DNA from: Treponema sp.
GTDB taxonomy: Bacteria; Spirochaetota; Spirochaetia; Treponematales; Breznakiellaceae
Length of the DNA: 61,600 nt
Assembly (NCBI GenBank): GCA_009782955.1
Contig: WRIB01000005.1
Coordinates: forward strand, 1,288 to 62,887
Direction: 5' to 3'
Under the pieces are notes generated by a model. The model was not told where the DNA came from and searched no databases. It saw nothing but the letters and a program-made list of their open reading frames with translations. Each line of letters starts with the position of its first letter. Position 1 is the first letter of the stretch. Positions 26,780 to 39,082 of this stretch are shown here, piece by piece. The position numbers and the translations under genes were made by a program.

Positions 26780-29700
26780 TCCTCAGTTTCTTCCGGTTCT
26801 ACTTCTACACCTTCTTCCCGGGAAGCCATTATTTCTTCTTCCGCTATGGCTTCAAGTTTCCGTTGTTCCAGAATTTCCTGCATCTGTAAATCCAGATCCT
26901 GCGAGTCTTCGTCAAAAAGTTTCACTGCCCGATACCGTTTCATGCCGGTGCCGGCGGGAATTGGATGACCGATGATGATGTTTTCCTTAAGACCGCGCAA
27001 AGCATCGGTTGATCCGGCAATGGCCGCATTGGTAAGTACACGGGTTGTTTCCTGAAAGCTTGCAGCGGAAAGGAACGAATCAATATTAAGGGCCGCCTTG
27101 GTCATACCCTGGAACATCGGCCGGGCAATTGCCGGCTGGCCTCCTTCAGCAATAACCCGGTTGTTTTCTTCGTGGAATTTGTATTTATCCACCATCGCAC
27201 CAAAGATAAAACGGGTATCCCCTACAGCTACAATTTCCACTTTCCGCATCATTTGGCGTATAATAACACCGATATGTTTATCGTTAATCGACACACCATT
27301 AAGCCGGTATACTTCCTTAATTTCGTCCATCAGATAACGTTGCAGCGCCGATTCTCCCTGGATATGGAGTACATCGTGGGGATCTATCGCCCCATTACAG
27401 AGCAGTTCGCCCGCTTCCACTGTGTCACCGTCACGAATGAGAAGCCGCTTTGTCATGGGGATCAGATGTTTGTATTCCCTGCCAAAAATATCCTGAATCA
27501 TAACCACCCGTTTGCCCTTGGCAATACCTCTGAAAAACACCTTTCCTGCAACCTGGGCAAGTACAGCGGGATTTTTTGGCTTACGGGCTTCAAAGAGTTC
27601 GCTAACGCGCGGCAGACCAGAGGTAATATCCATGGCTTTGGCGCTTTCCTTCAGTATTTTGGCAATGGTACGTCCGGCATGTATTTTTTCACCTTCGTCA
27701 ACCAAAATATAAGCTCCGCTTGGAAGGAAGTATGAAGCCACTTCGGTTTCAGTATCATCTACAATAACAATTCTGGGTTGTTTGCTTTCCAGCTGGAATT
27801 CGGTTATCCGCTTTTCTATATTTCCCTCTCTGCCCGTTTCTTCTTTCATGGTTGTTCCGGGAATAATGTCTTCGTAAATAACCTTTCCCCCTGCTTCGGC
27901 AATGATAGGATCAATAAAACTGTCAAATTCGGCTATGGTTTTTTCCGCCTCCACTATTTCGCCCTGCTTTGCAACAAATTTGGAACCATTACGAATTTCA
28001 ATTTTCTGATCCTGACCAATTAAACAGAGAACGGAATTGCTTCCCTTGCTGTCCTGAAGAACCATGGCATAGGCAATTTCCGGCGACAAAATTTCTTTGC
28101 TGCCTCTCCTGATGATTGGCGCATTCCGGATAACCCGCTTGCCATCTTCAACAAGAAGTTCATCCTTTGCCTCCAGTTTATATTCCATCATAACCTTGTT
28201 TACAATGGCATGACCTTTACGGGTAAAAAGCCAGTATGCAGGTTTTGTAACTTCCAGTTTTCCTTCTTTGCTTTTGGATTTTACTTCCGGCATTTCAACA
28301 TGTGCGCCTTCCACATCACGGATATAAACCGGGTATTTAAGGTGGATACGGTTTTCTTCGCTAATTTTGGTTGCAGCACCTCCGATATGAAAGGTACGCA
28401 TGGTGAGCTGTGTTCCCGGCTGACCGATAGACTGGGCTGCTATGGTTCCCACCGCTTCTCCTATATCAACAGACCGGTTGGTCGCCAGGTTCCTGCCATA
28501 ACATTTGCGGCAAACCCCATGTTTGGCTTCGCAGGTAAGAACCGTCCTGATCTGCACAGATTCTACACCTGCTGCATCAATCTGGATCGCAATATCTTCA
28601 GATATCTCTTCATTTACATCGATGATTAATTCACCGGTTATGGGATGTTTAACCCGTTCCAGTGTATAGCGTCCGACAATGCGTTCTTTTAGGGGTTCGG
28701 TTATGTCTTCACCTTTCTTGATTGCCGAATAGATAATTCCGTTGATCGTTCCGCAATCATCTTCATTGACTACCACATCCTGAGCTATGTCTACAAGACG
28801 GCGGGTAAGATAACCCGCTTCGGATGTTTTAAGGGCTGTATCGGCAAGAGCTTTTCGTGCACCATTGGTAGAAATAAAGAATTCAATAACCGAAAGACCT
28901 TCTTTAAAGTTTGACCTGATGGGGATTTCTATAATGGCCCCGTTGGGTTTTGCCATAAGGCCGCGCATTCCTGCAAGCTGACGTATCTGCTGGAGGCTTC
29001 CGCGTGCACCGGAGTTGGACATCATATGAATCGAATTAAAACCATCCCTGTCCGCTTCCAGAGTCTTCATTAAAATTGCAGCAAGTTCATTGTTGGTACG
29101 TCCCCAGACTTCAACAACATTATTGAAACGTTCTTCTTTGGAAATTAAACCTTTACGGTACTGCATTTGTATATCTTCAACTTCCTTGTTTGCCTTTTCA
29201 ATCATCGCAGGCTTTTCCTTGGGAACCACAATATCATCAATGCCGATTGTTGCTCCAAAGATTGTAGCATACCGGTAACCGGTAGATTTAACTGCATCAA
29301 GTACTTGTACCGTAGTCCACGAACCATTCTTTCTGAAAATTTCTTCAATCAGCTCTCTGAGTTCCTTGTCTTTCATTTCGAAATTAATGAATGGGATTTC
29401 AGCGGGCATCTCCTCGTTGAATACCAGCCGTCCGGCGGTTGTTTCGATAAATCCGCCCGGTTTTAGTTCGGAAAGTTTTCCTGTTTTTTCCCAGATTTTT
29501 TTGTTTTTCGGCGGCTTAACGGTAATTTGCGCTTCCCATTCCAGGGTTTTTGATTCCACTGCCATCAATACTTCTTCGGTAGAAGAATAACGGCGTCCTG
29601 TGCCTTTGGCATTGGGCTTAATCCGGGTAAGGAAGTTTATCCCCAAAACCATATCCTGAGAGGGGAATACAATTGTTTTTCCGTTGGCGGGGTTTAAAAG

Positions 29701-31134
29701 ATTTTTTGCACTGAGCATCAATGTCCAGCATTCCATCTGGGACGCCTGGGTCAAAGGCACGTGGACTGCCATCTGATCGCCATCAAAATCGGCATTAAAT
29801 GCATGGCAAACAAGAGGATGTAGTTTAATTGCCTTTCCTTCCACCAGTACCGGTTCAAAAGCCTGAATCCCAAGACGGTGCAATGTAGGCGCACGATTAA
29901 GAAGCACAGGATGTTCCTTAACCACCTCGTCAAGGATCGCAAAAACTTCCGGTGTTTCCTGTTCCACAAGAAGTTTTGCTTTTTTAATATTGTAAACAAC
30001 ATCCTTGTCTACAAGTTTTTTCATAATAAAAGGTTTAAACAGTTCCAGAGCCATCTTGGTTGGAAGACCGCACTGCCACATCTTTAAATCCGGCCCTACG
30101 GTAATTACCGAACGGCCCGAATAGTCAACACGCTTACCCAACAGATTCTGCCTGAACCGGCCCTGTTTACCTTTAAGCATATCGCTGATTGATTTAAGAG
30201 GTCTGTTACTGGCACCTTTAACCACGCGTTTTTTCTTGGAATTGTCAAAGAGCGCATCCACCGCTTCCTGAAGCATACGCTTTTCGTTGCGGATAATGAT
30301 GTCAGGAGCATTAAGCGTCTGGAGCCTTTTAAGACGGTTGTTACGGTTGATCACGCGGCGGTATAGGTCATTTAAATCACTTGTCGCAAAACGTCCGCCA
30401 TCCAACTGTACCATTGGCCGCAGATCCGGTGGAATTACGGGGATTACATCCAGGATCATCCATTCGGGGTTATTGGAAGAACTGCGGAAATTTTCCACAA
30501 TTTCGATCCGTTTAAGAAGCCGCTTGTTGCTTTTGGCGCCTTTTTCGATCATCTTGGCCCGTAAATCTACGGCAATTTCATCCAGGTTAACATTTTCCAG
30601 CAGGGTTCGAATTGCTTCGGCCCCCATACCGGCGGAAAAACTTCCCCCATAGCGTTCCTGGGCTTCAAAATATTCTTCTTCCGTTAATAGCTTGTTTTTC
30701 TTCAGATCCGTGTCGCCTGCATCAATAACTACGTACTTTTCATAGTACAATACCGATCGCAGGTCAGCCATGGTCATATCAAGGAGCAGTCCCATACGGC
30801 TGGGAACCGAACGATAGTACCAAATATGGGACACCGGGGCGGCCAGCTCAATGTGACCCATACGTTCCCGGCGTACTTTAAAGTGGGTTACTTCTACACC
30901 GCAGCGATCGCAAATAACGCCTTTATACCGGATTGATTTAAATTTACCGCAGTAACATTCCCATTCTTTTGTAGTGCCAAATATCCTCTCGCAAAAAAGT
31001 CCGTCCTTTTCGGGTCTGAGAGTACGGTAATTAATTGTCTCCGGTTTTTTAACTTCACCGTATGACCATGCACGGATCATTTCCGGCGAAGCCAATTTAA
31101 TCATTATTGAATCAAAATCCTGTATGTCCCTCAT
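26776..31134 (-). CDS. rpoC: RNA polymerase beta' subunit
   Basis: Largest subunit of the core RNA polymerase, 1452 residues. The N-terminal zinc site has Cys60, Cys62, Cys75 and Cys78 (ECYCGK, VICDRCG). The catalytic magnesium motif NADFDGDQM lies at 447-455. The second zinc site ([16 protein letters not shown]) and the trigger-loop/bridge-helix region are present, and the chain ends in an acidic tail (EVEPEETEE). Start follows AAGGGGATTTGA. Unlike the usual arrangement it is preceded by an MCP gene rather than directly by rpoB, and is followed by hisG in a four-base overlap where many treponemes have rpsL. Confidence 0.98.
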   Translation of the reverse strand: MRDIQDFDSIMIKLASPEMIRAWSYGEVKKPETINYRTLRPEKDGLFCERIFGTTKEWECYCGKFKSIRYKGVICDRCGVEVTHFKVRRERMGHIELAAPVSHIWYYRSVPSRMGLLLDMTMADLRSVLYYEKYVVIDAGDTDLKKNKLLTEEEYFEAQERYGGSFSAGMGAEAIRTLLENVNLDEIAVDLRAKMIEKGAKSNKRLLKRIEIVENFRSSSNNPEWMILDVIPVIPPDLRPMVQLDGGRFATSDLNDLYRRVINRNNRLKRLQTLNAPDIIIRNEKRMLQEAVDALFDNSKKKRVVKGASNRPLKSISDMLKGKQGRFRQNLLGKRVDYSGRSVITVGPDLKMWQCGLPTKMALELFKPFIMKKLVDKDVVYNIKKAKLLVEQETPEVFAILDEVVKEHPVLLNRAPTLHRLGIQAFEPVLVEGKAIKLHPLVCHAFNADFDGDQMAVHVPLTQASQMECWTLMLSAKNLLNPANGKTIVFPSQDMVLGINFLTRIKPNAKGTGRRYSSTEEVLMAVESKTLEWEAQITVKPPKNKKIWEKTGKLSELKPGGFIETTAGRLVFNEEMPAEIPFINFEMKDKELRELIEEIFRKNGSWTTVQVLDAVKSTGYRYATIFGATIGIDDIVVPKEKPAMIEKANKEVEDIQMQYRKGLISKEERFNNVVEVWGRTNNELAAILMKTLEADRDGFNSIHMMSNSGARGSLQQIRQLAGMRGLMAKPNGAIIEIPIRSNFKEGLSVIEFFISTNGARKALADTALKTSEAGYLTRRLVDIAQDVVVNEDDCGTINGIIYSAIKKGEDITEPLKERIVGRYTLERVKHPITGELIIDVNEEISEDIAIQIDAAGVESVQIRTVLTCEAKHGVCRKCYGRNLATNRSVDIGEAVGTIAAQSIGQPGTQLTMRTFHIGGAATKISEENRIHLKYPVYIRDVEGAHVEMPEVKSKSKEGKLEVTKPAYWLFTRKGHAIVNKVMMEYKLEAKDELLVEDGKRVIRNAPIIRRGSKEILSPEIAYAMVLQDSKGSNSVLCLIGQDQKIEIRNGSKFVAKQGEIVEAEKTIAEFDSFIDPIIAEAGGKVIYEDIIPGTTMKEETGREGNIEKRITEFQLESKQPRIVIVDDTETEVASYFLPSGAYILVDEGEKIHAGRTIAKILKESAKAMDITSGLPRVSELFEARKPKNPAVLAQVAGKVFFRGIAKGKRVVMIQDIFGREYKHLIPMTKRLLIRDGDTVEAGELLCNGAIDPHDVLHIQGESALQRYLMDEIKEVYRLNGVSINDKHIGVIIRQMMRKVEIVAVGDTRFIFGAMVDKYKFHEENNRVIAEGGQPAIARPMFQGMTKAALNIDSFLSAASFQETTRVLTNAAIAGSTDALRGLKENIIIGHPIPAGTGMKRYRAVKLFDEDSQDLDLQMQEILEQRKLEAIAEEEIMASREEGVEVEPEETEE

Positions 31135-31145
31135 TCAAATCCCCT

Positions 31146-32909
31146 TTAACTTTTTAGTTCAGCTACCAGTTCCATTAATCCCGTTGATTTCTCCAGCAGT
31201 GCTCTAAGATCGCCATCCGCCAGAGTTACAAGCCTGTCATTTTCAGAGGCAATACCATTCACTTCGTTAACCAGCGAAGTAACAGCCCGGCTGGATCCGG
31301 CCTGTTCTTCGGCTTTTTCCAATATTGAATGAACCCGAATCATGGTTTCCCTAACCGATTCTCCCGCTTCTGTTAATGACCGGGCCGCTTTTTCTGACAG
31401 CTCAGTAACATGGCTAATGGAAGAAACCGCTTCGGACATTGCATTAATGTTATTATCTGTCAGTTTCTGCATGTCGGTAATGCTAACCCCTACCTGCTCA
31501 GCCGCAGATTGCGTTTTTTCCGCCAGCTTCCTGACCTCGCCTGCAACCACAGCAAAACCTTTGCCCGATTCACCGGCATGGGCAGCTTCAATGGAAGCAT
31601 TCATGGCAAGCAGATTGATTTGGGCGGCAATGTCGGTGATCACATCCATTATGTTTCCAACAATCTTTGACTGTTCATCAAGTTTGCCTACATTCTGCTG
31701 GAGGTTTCCCGTAAGAGTATAAAGCCCTTCCATAGCCTTGCCTGACTGGATGGCCATTTCCATTCCCGCTTCTACTTTCTGATTGGATTCCGCAGATTTG
31801 GTTGCCGCTTCTCCTGCACTGCCGGAAATCTGTTCCACTCCGCTGCTAAGCTGCTGCATTGAATCGAGTATACGAAGTATCTTTTCGACCTGGGTATCGC
31901 TGCCGCTCTTGACGCCGGTAACACTGCTGGAAATACTGCTTACTGCGTGTTCCACTTCCTTCGAAGCGGTTTCTACCCGGGCTGCCACACGCATTACCTT
32001 GTCGGCAGTTTCCCTGGCTTCCGAAGCGCGGATATTCGCTTCATCTTCCTTGGCCTTAACAGTTTCAAAACCCTTGCCAAGATTTTCCGCCATCCGTAGA
32101 AATGCCTGCTGTAAAACAGCGATCTCGTCCCGGCCCTGAATTTGGATTTCTGTTTTTAAATTTCCCTGAGCCATCTGTTCCGCTGCCGCTACCGTTAGTT
32201 TAAGAGGTGCATTAATCGAATGCATGGTCATAATACACATAGGGCCCAGGATAAGAACGAGTATTACCGTTGCAGCGCCTATAATTAAATAGAGCCGCCT
32301 TTGCAGGGCCTCTTCCATATTGGCAGTAAGTTCAGCTTTATGGGTGTCAATATTATCTATATAAATACCTGTAGAAAGCCAAATATCCGTACCGGGTATG
32401 TATTCTACATAAGCCATTTTGGGAGCAATATCCATACTCGGCGGTTTGGGAAATACAAAGTAAACAAAACCGCCCCCTTTCTGTGCATTTTCGTATAGCT
32501 CCCTTACATAAAATACTCCGTTACTGTCAGCAGTTTCTCCAAGGTCTTCCCCTTCGCGCTGGGGCAGGGTCGGGTGCATAAAAATAACTGTACCAATATA
32601 GGTAAAGTAGTAGCCGGATTGATCTTCTTCAAAACGGTAATCCTGAATAAAGCTTTTAATGATGTCATGCTGTTCTTCGCGTTCCGTTATCCCGTTCAGC
32701 GCTGCCGCCAGGGCGATTGCCATGGATTGGGTGCCAAGTTTAATCTTTTCCTGCTGGCCTTCGATCATCGCCTGCTCGGTTTCCGTTATCCCCTTGTCTT
32801 TTGCTTCTTCGGCTGTAAACAGCATAATCACCGTAAGTGCCGCTGCCGAAAGAATCAGAATAAGAATTATTGCTACCAATCTTACGCCTATTGGTATATT
32901 TCTTAACAT
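31146..32909 (-). CDS. Methyl-accepting chemotaxis protein inserted between rpoB and rpoC
   Basis: Chemoreceptor with TM1 at about 10-30, a periplasmic single-Cache domain (about 35-190, with [29 protein letters not shown] and [11 protein letters not shown]), TM2 (about 205-228), HAMP and a signalling domain whose tip reads [20 protein letters not shown] and [14 protein letters not shown]. Its signalling domain differs from those of the other five MCPs here. The ATG at 32909 follows GAGGAATGTT; another at 32921 lies two bases after the rpoB stop. The gap to rpoC is 11 bases. It must be transcribed with rpoB and rpoC unless there are internal promoters. Confidence 0.93.
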   Translation of the reverse strand: MLRNIPIGVRLVAIILILILSAAALTVIMLFTAEEAKDKGITETEQAMIEGQQEKIKLGTQSMAIALAAALNGITEREEQHDIIKSFIQDYRFEEDQSGYYFTYIGTVIFMHPTLPQREGEDLGETADSNGVFYVRELYENAQKGGGFVYFVFPKPPSMDIAPKMAYVEYIPGTDIWLSTGIYIDNIDTHKAELTANMEEALQRRLYLIIGAATVILVLILGPMCIMTMHSINAPLKLTVAAAEQMAQGNLKTEIQIQGRDEIAVLQQAFLRMAENLGKGFETVKAKEDEANIRASEARETADKVMRVAARVETASKEVEHAVSSISSSVTGVKSGSDTQVEKILRILDSMQQLSSGVEQISGSAGEAATKSAESNQKVEAGMEMAIQSGKAMEGLYTLTGNLQQNVGKLDEQSKIVGNIMDVITDIAAQINLLAMNASIEAAHAGESGKGFAVVAGEVRKLAEKTQSAAEQVGVSITDMQKLTDNNINAMSEAVSSISHVTELSEKAARSLTEAGESVRETMIRVHSILEKAEEQAGSSRAVTSLVNEVNGIASENDRLVTLADGDLRALLEKSTGLMELVAELKS

Positions 32910-32923
32910 AACATTCCTCATTC

Positions 32924-35900
32924 CTAGAAGTTACTTCCCGACTTGGTGATTAATTCCTCGTCTCTTTCGGTTAATGGAATTTGTTTTCCTTTGGCATCGT
33001 AAATGGTCATATCCAGAGCCAGTCCGCGCAGTTCCTGAACCAGTACATTGAATGATTCGGGAATCCCCGCAGTTGTGGAAGGTTCGCCCTTAACGATCGC
33101 TTCGTAAATTTTGGATCGTCCTGTCATGTCATCCGATTTTATCGTCAACAGCTCCTGCAGTGTATTGGCTGCGCCGTAAGCTTCCAATGCCCAAACTTCC
33201 ATTTCTCCCAGTCTTTGACCGCCAAACTGGGCTTTTCCTCCCAATGGCTGCTGAGTTACAAGCGAATAAGGTCCGGTCGAGCGTGCATGCATTTTATCAT
33301 CAACAAGATGATGCAATTTAAGAAAGTAAATAATACCGCAGAAAATCGGATTCACAAATGGCTCCCCTGTCCTGCCGTCCCGAAGTATGGTCTTGCTGGT
33401 TACAGGAAGATTTGCTTCTTTAAGTTTTCCTTCGATATCTTCAGCTGACGGAGACTGGAAAACAGGCGTGGAATACCATTCATCCAGAGTACTGGCCGCC
33501 CAGCCCAGTTCGGTCTCCAAAAGCTGACCGATGTTCATACGGGAAGGAACGCCAAGCGGCGTTAAACAAATATCCAGCGGGGTGCCGTCTTCCATATAGG
33601 GCATATCTTCTTCCGGCAATATCCTGGCCACGACACCCTTGTTGCCGTGACGGCCCGCCATTTTATCTCCTTCACGGAGTTTCCGCTTGGTTGCAATAAG
33701 TACCTTTACAACTTCATCAACGCCGGGATTAAGATCATCACCTTCGGAACGTTTAAGCCGCTGTATATCTATGATTGTCCCTTCGATACCATGTTGTACG
33801 CGGAGCGAAGAATCCCGCACTTCTTTGGCTTTTTCACCGAAAATGGAATTGAGCAGTTTAAATTCGGGTGTGGTTTCTGTTTCGCTTTTGGGAGTTACTT
33901 TACCAACCAGAATATCTCCCGGCCAGACCTTGGCGCCCACACATATTATTCCTTCGGCATCAAGGTTATCCAGACTTTTTTCCGACATATTGGGAATATC
34001 CCTGGTTATCTTTTCCGGTCCCAGTTTTGTTTCCCTGACTTCTGTAATAAATTCCTTGATGTGAATGGAAGTAAACATATCCTCTTTAACTACCCGTTCG
34101 GAAATAAGGATCGAGTCTTCGTAGTTGTACCCGTTCCAGGGCATAAAACCTACAAGTATATTTCTGCCCAGTGCCAGCTCTCCGTCCTTGGTGGCAGGTC
34201 CGTCGGCAATAACCTGCCCTGCTATGATCTTGTCGCCCACCTGAACAATGGGCCGTTGATTGTAGCAGGTATCCTGATTTGTTCTTTGGTATTTTGCCAG
34301 CTTGTACAGGTCAAGACCATCCGCCGTTGTTTGAGGGCCTGCGCCTGCTCTGCTGTCCGGTTTTATGGTAACCTCACTGGAACTTACCCGGATAACCGTT
34401 CCGTTCCGGCGGGCTTTAACCAGCACACCGGAATCGTAGGCGCATTTTCCTTCCATACCGGTTCCAACGCGGGGCGCTTCGGGAAAGACAAGAGGTACAG
34501 CCTGCCGTTGCATATTACTCCCCATTAAAGCCCTGTTGGCGTCGTCGTGTTCCAGGAAAGGAATAAGCGATGCCGACACGGAAATAATTTGCTTAGGAGA
34601 TACATCCATATATTGAATGTCTTCCGGAGAACGATTGGTATAATCTCCTTCACGGCGGCATGACACCTGATCTTCAGAAAAAGTTCCGTTTTCATTTAAC
34701 CTTGCCGAAGCCTGGGCAATGTAGCACCGATCCTCGTCCATTGCAGAAAGATATTCAATGTCTGAAGTAGCTTTACCCTTTACAACCCTCCGGTATGGTG
34801 TTTCCAGGAATCCGTATTCATTAACCCTTGTGTAATTGGCAAGTGAAACAATAAGGCCGATATTCGGACCTTCCGGTGTTTCGATAGGACACATTCTGCC
34901 GTAGTGAGTATAGTGAACATCACGTACTTCAAAGCCTGCACGATCCCTGGATAATCCTCCGGGACCCAGCGCATTAAGCCTCCGTTTATGAGTCAGTTCC
35001 GCAAGAGGATTAACCTGATCCATAAATTGGGAAAGCTGGCTGGAACCAAAAAATTCCTTAATGGCAGCCACAAGAGGTTTAATGGAAATCAAATCCTGCG
35101 GCTTGATCGTGTCGGTTTCTTTAAGGCTCATTCTTTCTTTTGCGATCCGTTCCATGCGGCTGAAGGCTACCTTCATTGCATTGGCCATAAGTTCGCCGAC
35201 AGAACGGACACGGCGGTTTCCAAGATGATCGATGTCGTCAGTTTTTTCATCACCAACAAAAACCTTAATGAGGAATTTCATGGTAGCAATTACATCCTGC
35301 CTGGTCAGTGTATGTTCCGATAAAGGTTCCTTATAGTTGAATTTCTTGTTCAGTTTATACCGGCCTACTCTTCCCAAATCGTAACGGCGGCTGGTAAAGA
35401 ACATACCCAGCAGATCTTTTTCCGCCGCTTCTACGGTTATTGACTCGCCCGGCATGAGTACCCTGTATACATCCGATAAAGCTTCTTCCCTGGTAGGTTC
35501 ATCCCGGAAAGAATCTTCCTTAACAAATTTTATTTCTTCCCGTTCAAAACAATTCAGCAGTATTGGAGAATTAAGGGAAAGGTTCGGAGACTTTTCATCT
35601 TTGGGATCCACAGGATCAACAAACTTGATCACTTCTATGGACTTAATCCCATTCGCCAAAAGTTCGTCCACATTGTGCGGGTGAAGTTTTTCTCCTGTTT
35701 GATACAGTTTCTTTTTTCCTTCTCCATCGGCAGTGGCTTCGATTTCCGATTTTGACCAAACCGGAGCAGCCAGAACCCTGCCGGTAATATTTTCACGGGT
35801 ATCCTTGTCATCTTTTATTTTAAAAGCCTCGACTGAATAAAAAGCCCGGATTATCTCTTCTCTGGAACTAAAGCCCAACGCGCGCAGGAAGATACTCCCC

Positions 35901-36496
35901 AGAATTCGTTTTTTTCTGTCAATCTTGGCATAGATAAGTTCACGTTTTTGATCAATTTCAAATTCCAGCCAGGAACCGCGATAGGGAATGATCCTTGAAG
36001 AATACATTCCTTTTTCATGACTGAAAATTACACCGGGAGAACGATGAATCTGTGAAACAACAACACGTTCTGCCCCATTTATAATAAAGGTACCCCGCTC
36101 ACTCATGATAGGTATATCGCCCATATAGATGTCTTTTTGCCGAATTTCTCCGGTCTGCTGGAAGATTAAGTTAATCCTGGCCTTTAGAGGCAACGCATAC
36201 GTAAGACCTTTTTGTTTACAGTCCAATTCGGTAAATTTGATATGATCTTCATCCAGGGTATAGTACTCGTATTCAAGTACCATATCCCCTCCATTGGGGC
36301 TTTCTATGGGAAAGGTTGATCTAAAAACTTCCTCCAATCCCTGAGCATCGGGGGCATTGCCGGCCCTGAGCTTTCCGCGCTGAAGAAAACGTTCATAGGA
36401 ACAAAGCTGAATATCTATCAAATCCGGCAATTCCATTACATCGCGTATTTCTTTACCTACATACGATCTTTTTTCGTCTTTTTTCATCTTTACCAT
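32924..36496 (-). CDS. rpoB: RNA polymerase beta subunit
   Basis: Second-largest core subunit, 1190 residues. The Rif cluster reads [20 protein letters not shown] then [20 protein letters not shown], so the residue equivalent to E. coli Ser531 is Asn. In treponemes and other spirochaetes this Asn is associated with natural rifampicin resistance. Other landmarks are [21 protein letters not shown], the [12 protein letters not shown] region and [20 protein letters not shown]. The start follows AGGGGGCTGGA. The gap to rplL contains a 10-bp hairpin. Confidence 0.98.
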   Translation of the reverse strand: MVKMKKDEKRSYVGKEIRDVMELPDLIDIQLCSYERFLQRGKLRAGNAPDAQGLEEVFRSTFPIESPNGGDMVLEYEYYTLDEDHIKFTELDCKQKGLTYALPLKARINLIFQQTGEIRQKDIYMGDIPIMSERGTFIINGAERVVVSQIHRSPGVIFSHEKGMYSSRIIPYRGSWLEFEIDQKRELIYAKIDRKKRILGSIFLRALGFSSREEIIRAFYSVEAFKIKDDKDTRENITGRVLAAPVWSKSEIEATADGEGKKKLYQTGEKLHPHNVDELLANGIKSIEVIKFVDPVDPKDEKSPNLSLNSPILLNCFEREEIKFVKEDSFRDEPTREEALSDVYRVLMPGESITVEAAEKDLLGMFFTSRRYDLGRVGRYKLNKKFNYKEPLSEHTLTRQDVIATMKFLIKVFVGDEKTDDIDHLGNRRVRSVGELMANAMKVAFSRMERIAKERMSLKETDTIKPQDLISIKPLVAAIKEFFGSSQLSQFMDQVNPLAELTHKRRLNALGPGGLSRDRAGFEVRDVHYTHYGRMCPIETPEGPNIGLIVSLANYTRVNEYGFLETPYRRVVKGKATSDIEYLSAMDEDRCYIAQASARLNENGTFSEDQVSCRREGDYTNRSPEDIQYMDVSPKQIISVSASLIPFLEHDDANRALMGSNMQRQAVPLVFPEAPRVGTGMEGKCAYDSGVLVKARRNGTVIRVSSSEVTIKPDSRAGAGPQTTADGLDLYKLAKYQRTNQDTCYNQRPIVQVGDKIIAGQVIADGPATKDGELALGRNILVGFMPWNGYNYEDSILISERVVKEDMFTSIHIKEFITEVRETKLGPEKITRDIPNMSEKSLDNLDAEGIICVGAKVWPGDILVGKVTPKSETETTPEFKLLNSIFGEKAKEVRDSSLRVQHGIEGTIIDIQRLKRSEGDDLNPGVDEVVKVLIATKRKLREGDKMAGRHGNKGVVARILPEEDMPYMEDGTPLDICLTPLGVPSRMNIGQLLETELGWAASTLDEWYSTPVFQSPSAEDIEGKLKEANLPVTSKTILRDGRTGEPFVNPIFCGIIYFLKLHHLVDDKMHARSTGPYSLVTQQPLGGKAQFGGQRLGEMEVWALEAYGAANTLQELLTIKSDDMTGRSKIYEAIVKGEPSTTAGIPESFNVLVQELRGLALDMTIYDAKGKQIPLTERDEELITKSGSNF

Positions 36497-36570
36497 TCCA
36501 GCCCCCTGGTTTGCTGCAATTATCGTTTAACGTATGAAACCAATTGGTTTACAGCAGTTCCAAAATTTAT

Positions 36571-36611
36571 TACCCGCAGATATCCCCCTTGCAGGGAAAA
36601 ATCTGCGGGTA
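36571..36611 (-). promoter_or_regulatory. Hairpin in the rplL-rpoB gap
   Basis: ACCCGCAGAT pairs perfectly with ATCTGCGGGT, with a smaller CCCTTGCAGGG element inside. There is no following U-run. The rplL-rpoB gap commonly carries an attenuator or RNase processing site, so that is the likely role. Confidence 0.6.
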
Positions 36612-36664
36612 TTTGAGTAAAAAACAGACTTTTCTTTTCTTCAACTCTGAAAAAAATTCCTTTC

Positions 36665-37054
36665 TTACTGAATTTCCACCGTACCGCCGGCAGCGCTGAC
36701 CTGTTCTTTAATTTTAGCGGCTTCTTCTTTGGAAACACCTTCCTTAAGCGGCTTGGGTGCGCCTTCAACAAGGTCTTTTGCTTCTTTAAGGCCAAGACCC
36801 GTTACCGCCCGGACTTCTTTAATTACCGGGATTTTTTTGGCTTCATCGTAGGCTTTAAGGATTACGTTGAATTCTGTCTTTTCTTCTGCCGCTTCTCCGC
36901 CGCCTGCTGCGCCGGGCGCTGCAACCGCCGCCACTGCCACCGGGGCTGCTGCGGATACACCGAATTTTTCTTCCATAGCTTTGACCAGTTCGGAAACTTC
37001 CAAAACCGTCATGGAAGCAATTGCTTCCAGAATTTCTTCTTTTGTGGCTGCCAT
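36665..37054 (-). CDS. rplL: Ribosomal protein bL12 (L7/L12)
   Basis: Stalk protein of the large ribosomal subunit that recruits translation GTPases. The N-terminal dimerisation part ([20 protein letters not shown]) is followed by an Ala/Gly hinge ([18 protein letters not shown]) and the conserved C-terminal domain ([40 protein letters not shown]). Length of 129 is normal. Start is supported by AAGGAGAAGATAATATG. A 153-base palindrome-rich gap separates it from rplJ. Confidence 0.98.
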   Translation of the reverse strand: MAATKEEILEAIASMTVLEVSELVKAMEEKFGVSAAAPVAVAAVAAPGAAGGGEAAEEKTEFNVILKAYDEAKKIPVIKEVRAVTGLGLKEAKDLVEGAPKPLKEGVSKEEAAKIKEQVSAAGGTVEIQ

Positions 37055-37106
37055 ATTATCTTCTCCTTAAGTATAGTACACCCTTCATACAAAGGATGTT
37101 TTTTAC

Positions 37107-37211
37107 AAACCTGACAGATAGCAACCTTCATAATGAAGTCTGACAGGTTTTTGTTTACTAATTCGCTTAAACGCTATGCGTTTAAGCGCCGTAAAATGCG
37201 CAGCATTTTAC
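37107..37211. repeat. Three hairpins in the rplJ-rplL gap
   Basis: 37107-37150: AAACCTGACAG with CTGACAGGTTT (one mismatch) enclosing CTTCAT-A-ATGAAG. 37164-37188: CGCTTAAACGC-TAT-GCGTTTAAGCG, perfect. 37191-37211: GTAAAATGC-GCA-GCATTTTAC, perfect; its right arm contains the rplJ stop codon. Confidence 0.75.
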
Positions 37212-37762
37212 ACACCTTCGGCCTTTTTATCTGCGATAGCCTTAACCGTCCTTACCAGACGCGAAGGAATGTCATTAAGCGCTGCTGCAAGATTCCGTGC
37301 AGGACCGTTCATCACAGACATAAGCATAGAAATAAGTTCCAGTCTGCCGGGCAGTTTGGAAAATGCTTCCATCTGTTTGTTTGAATAAACCGTGTTTCCC
37401 ACAAGGCCGCCTTTAACCTTCAGGGCAGGCGCTTCTTTAATAAAATCCATCAGTATCTTTGCTACTTCGTTGGAATCTTTGGAAGCAACAGCAATTGCTG
37501 TCGGGCCAATGAGGTAGTCTGATACATCGGGCATTTTAAGTTCTTCAAAAGCAAGCCGGGCAAAATTATTTTTTACGACCTTAAAAGAAGCTTCCTTTCC
37601 CCGAAGCAATTTCCGGAGGTTGGAAATTTGTTCAACGGTAAGCCCGCGGTAATCGGCAAAGATAAAATCGGGCTCTGTTCCTTCAGCTGTACTAAATACT
37701 TCTTTTAGTTCACCTATGGCTTTTGTTTTGCTTTCCTGTATTTTACTGGCCACTATTGCCAT
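37208..37762 (-). CDS. rplJ: Ribosomal protein uL10
   Basis: Base of the ribosomal stalk, anchoring L7/L12 dimers to 23S rRNA. Landmarks are FIFADYRGLTVEQISNLRK, FKVVKNNFARLAFEE, IGPTAIAVAS and LKVKGGLVGNTVYSNKQME. I place the start at MAIVASKIQESK (37762) behind AAGGAGGAATAGC, rather than at an in-frame ATG 30 bases upstream inside rplA; this gives 184 residues. It begins one base after the rplA stop, so there is no room for the L10 leader found upstream of rplJ in many bacteria. Confidence 0.96.
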   Translation of the reverse strand: MAIVASKIQESKTKAIGELKEVFSTAEGTEPDFIFADYRGLTVEQISNLRKLLRGKEASFKVVKNNFARLAFEELKMPDVSDYLIGPTAIAVASKDSNEVAKILMDFIKEAPALKVKGGLVGNTVYSNKQMEAFSKLPGRLELISMLMSVMNGPARNLAAALNDIPSRLVRTVKAIADKKAEGV

Positions 37763-37763
37763 G

Positions 37764-38441
37764 CTATTCCTCCTTGTAGGCGACCCACACACCGGGTCCC
37801 ATAGTGGAAGCTACGGAAATGGTCTGAACAAACTCGCCCTTGGCATCTGCAGGTTTTTTCCGTTTAACTTCGGTAATTACAGCCCGTACATTTTCGGCTA
37901 CCTTGTCGCTTTCCATGGAAACTTTTCCAACTGCAAGGTGAACTACGCCGGTTTTGTCGGCCCGGAATTCAACACGGCCCCGCTTGAGTTCCGCCAAAGC
38001 TCCCTTTAGATCAAAGGTAACTGTCCCGGTTTTTGGATTAGGCATAAGTCCTTTGCGCCCCAAAACCATACCAAGCTTCCCAACATCTTTCATCATATCT
38101 GGTGTAGCCACTGCAACATCAAAATCCAGCCAGCCGCCCTTGATCTTTTCGATCAAATCATCGGCTCCTACAAAAGCCGCCCCTGCATCCTGGGCTTCCT
38201 TTTCCTTTTCAGGCTTGCAGAATACCAGTACCCGCTTTTCACCCTTGAACTGATTGGGAAGCACTACCGTGTCCCTGACAGATTGGCTTTTTTTAAGATT
38301 GAGTTTAACGGAAAGATCTACCGTTTCGTCAAACTTGGCAAATGCCATTGACTTAACCGTATCCAGTGCGGTTTTAAGATCGTAGGATACCGCCGAATCG
38401 AATTTTTTAACGCTTTCCCTGTACTTTTTGCCCCGTTTCAT
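37764..38441 (-). CDS. rplA: Ribosomal protein uL1
   Basis: Large-subunit protein of the L1 stalk and, in many bacteria, a translational repressor of its own operon. Landmarks are [48 protein letters not shown] and [18 protein letters not shown]. Length of 225 is usual. The ATG overlaps the rplK stop (ATGA) and has GGAGGTAGATAA upstream, so the two genes are translationally coupled. Confidence 0.98.
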   Translation of the reverse strand: MKRGKKYRESVKKFDSAVSYDLKTALDTVKSMAFAKFDETVDLSVKLNLKKSQSVRDTVVLPNQFKGEKRVLVFCKPEKEKEAQDAGAAFVGADDLIEKIKGGWLDFDVAVATPDMMKDVGKLGMVLGRKGLMPNPKTGTVTFDLKGALAELKRGRVEFRADKTGVVHLAVGKVSMESDKVAENVRAVITEVKRKKPADAKGEFVQTISVASTMGPGVWVAYKEE

Positions 38442-38869
38442 TTATCTACCTCCACTCCCATGGACCGGGCAGTACCGGCAATAATTTTCATTGCGCCTTC
38501 AATGTCGTTGGCTGAAAGATCAGGCATCTTTAACTTTGCAATCTCTTCAAGTTTAGCTTTGGGAATCTTACCCACCTTGATCTTGTGAGATTCGGGAGAA
38601 CCCTTTTCCAGGCTGATTGCTTTTTTAATAAGCACTGCTGCCGGAGGGGTTTTCAGAATGAACGTAAAGGACTTGTCGGCATAAACTGTTATAACTACAG
38701 GTATTATCAGTCCCGGTTCCATTGACTTCGTCCTGTCGTTAAATTGCTGGACGAACTGGGGGGCGCTGACGCCATGGGGCCCCAATGCCGGTCCTACAGG
38801 GGGGGCCGGTGTGGCTTTCCCCGCAGGGCATTGAAGCTTGATATAGGCGGCAACTTTTTTCTTTGCCAT
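38438..38869 (-). CDS. rplK: Ribosomal protein uL11
   Basis: Part of the GTPase-associated centre of the large subunit. The start is [13 protein letters not shown] at 38869, preceded by AAGGAGAATGCG; the in-frame ATG at 38902 lies in hairpin DNA. Landmarks are [49 protein letters not shown] and [12 protein letters not shown]. The protein has 143 residues, a normal length. The 213-base gap upstream to nusG is packed with hairpins. Confidence 0.97.
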   Translation of the reverse strand: MAKKKVAAYIKLQCPAGKATPAPPVGPALGPHGVSAPQFVQQFNDRTKSMEPGLIIPVVITVYADKSFTFILKTPPAAVLIKKAISLEKGSPESHKIKVGKIPKAKLEEIAKLKMPDLSANDIEGAMKIIAGTARSMGVEVDK

Positions 38870-38890
38870 CGCATTCTCCTTATGTGGTTG

Positions 38891-39079
38891 CGCAATGTGC
38901 AAAGCACATTGCGTTGGAGTTTTGCTTGCAAAACTCCAGCCAGATTGTTTCTCAAATTTGTGAAAAATCCAGCCGGATTACGGCTGATTTTTCCTTTGCG
39001 AAACTCCAGCAATAACGGCAGCCTAATTTTGGCTGCCTCCCACGTTTTACTGCTGATTTGCGTCAAGTAAATCAGCAGT
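38891..39079. repeat. Cluster of palindromes between nusG and rplK
   Basis: Five hairpins fill this gap: CGCAATGTGC-AAA-GCACATTGCG (38891-38913), GGAGTTTTGC-TT-GCAAAACTCC (38916-38937), GAAAAATCcAGCCG with CGGCTGATTTTTC (38962-38993), GGCAGCC with GGCTGCC (39017-39037), and ACTGCTGATTT with AAATCAGCAGT (39049-39079). AACTCCAGC-type motifs recur after the second and third hairpins. No coding potential is seen. Confidence 0.8.
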
Positions 39080-39082
39080 TAA

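Noticed and set aside
36520-36795. 91-residue basic reading frame overlapping the rplL 3' end
   Set aside because: It overlaps the well-supported rplL frame on the same strand, has no ribosome-binding site, and its Lys-rich composition follows from reading rplL codons out of frame.
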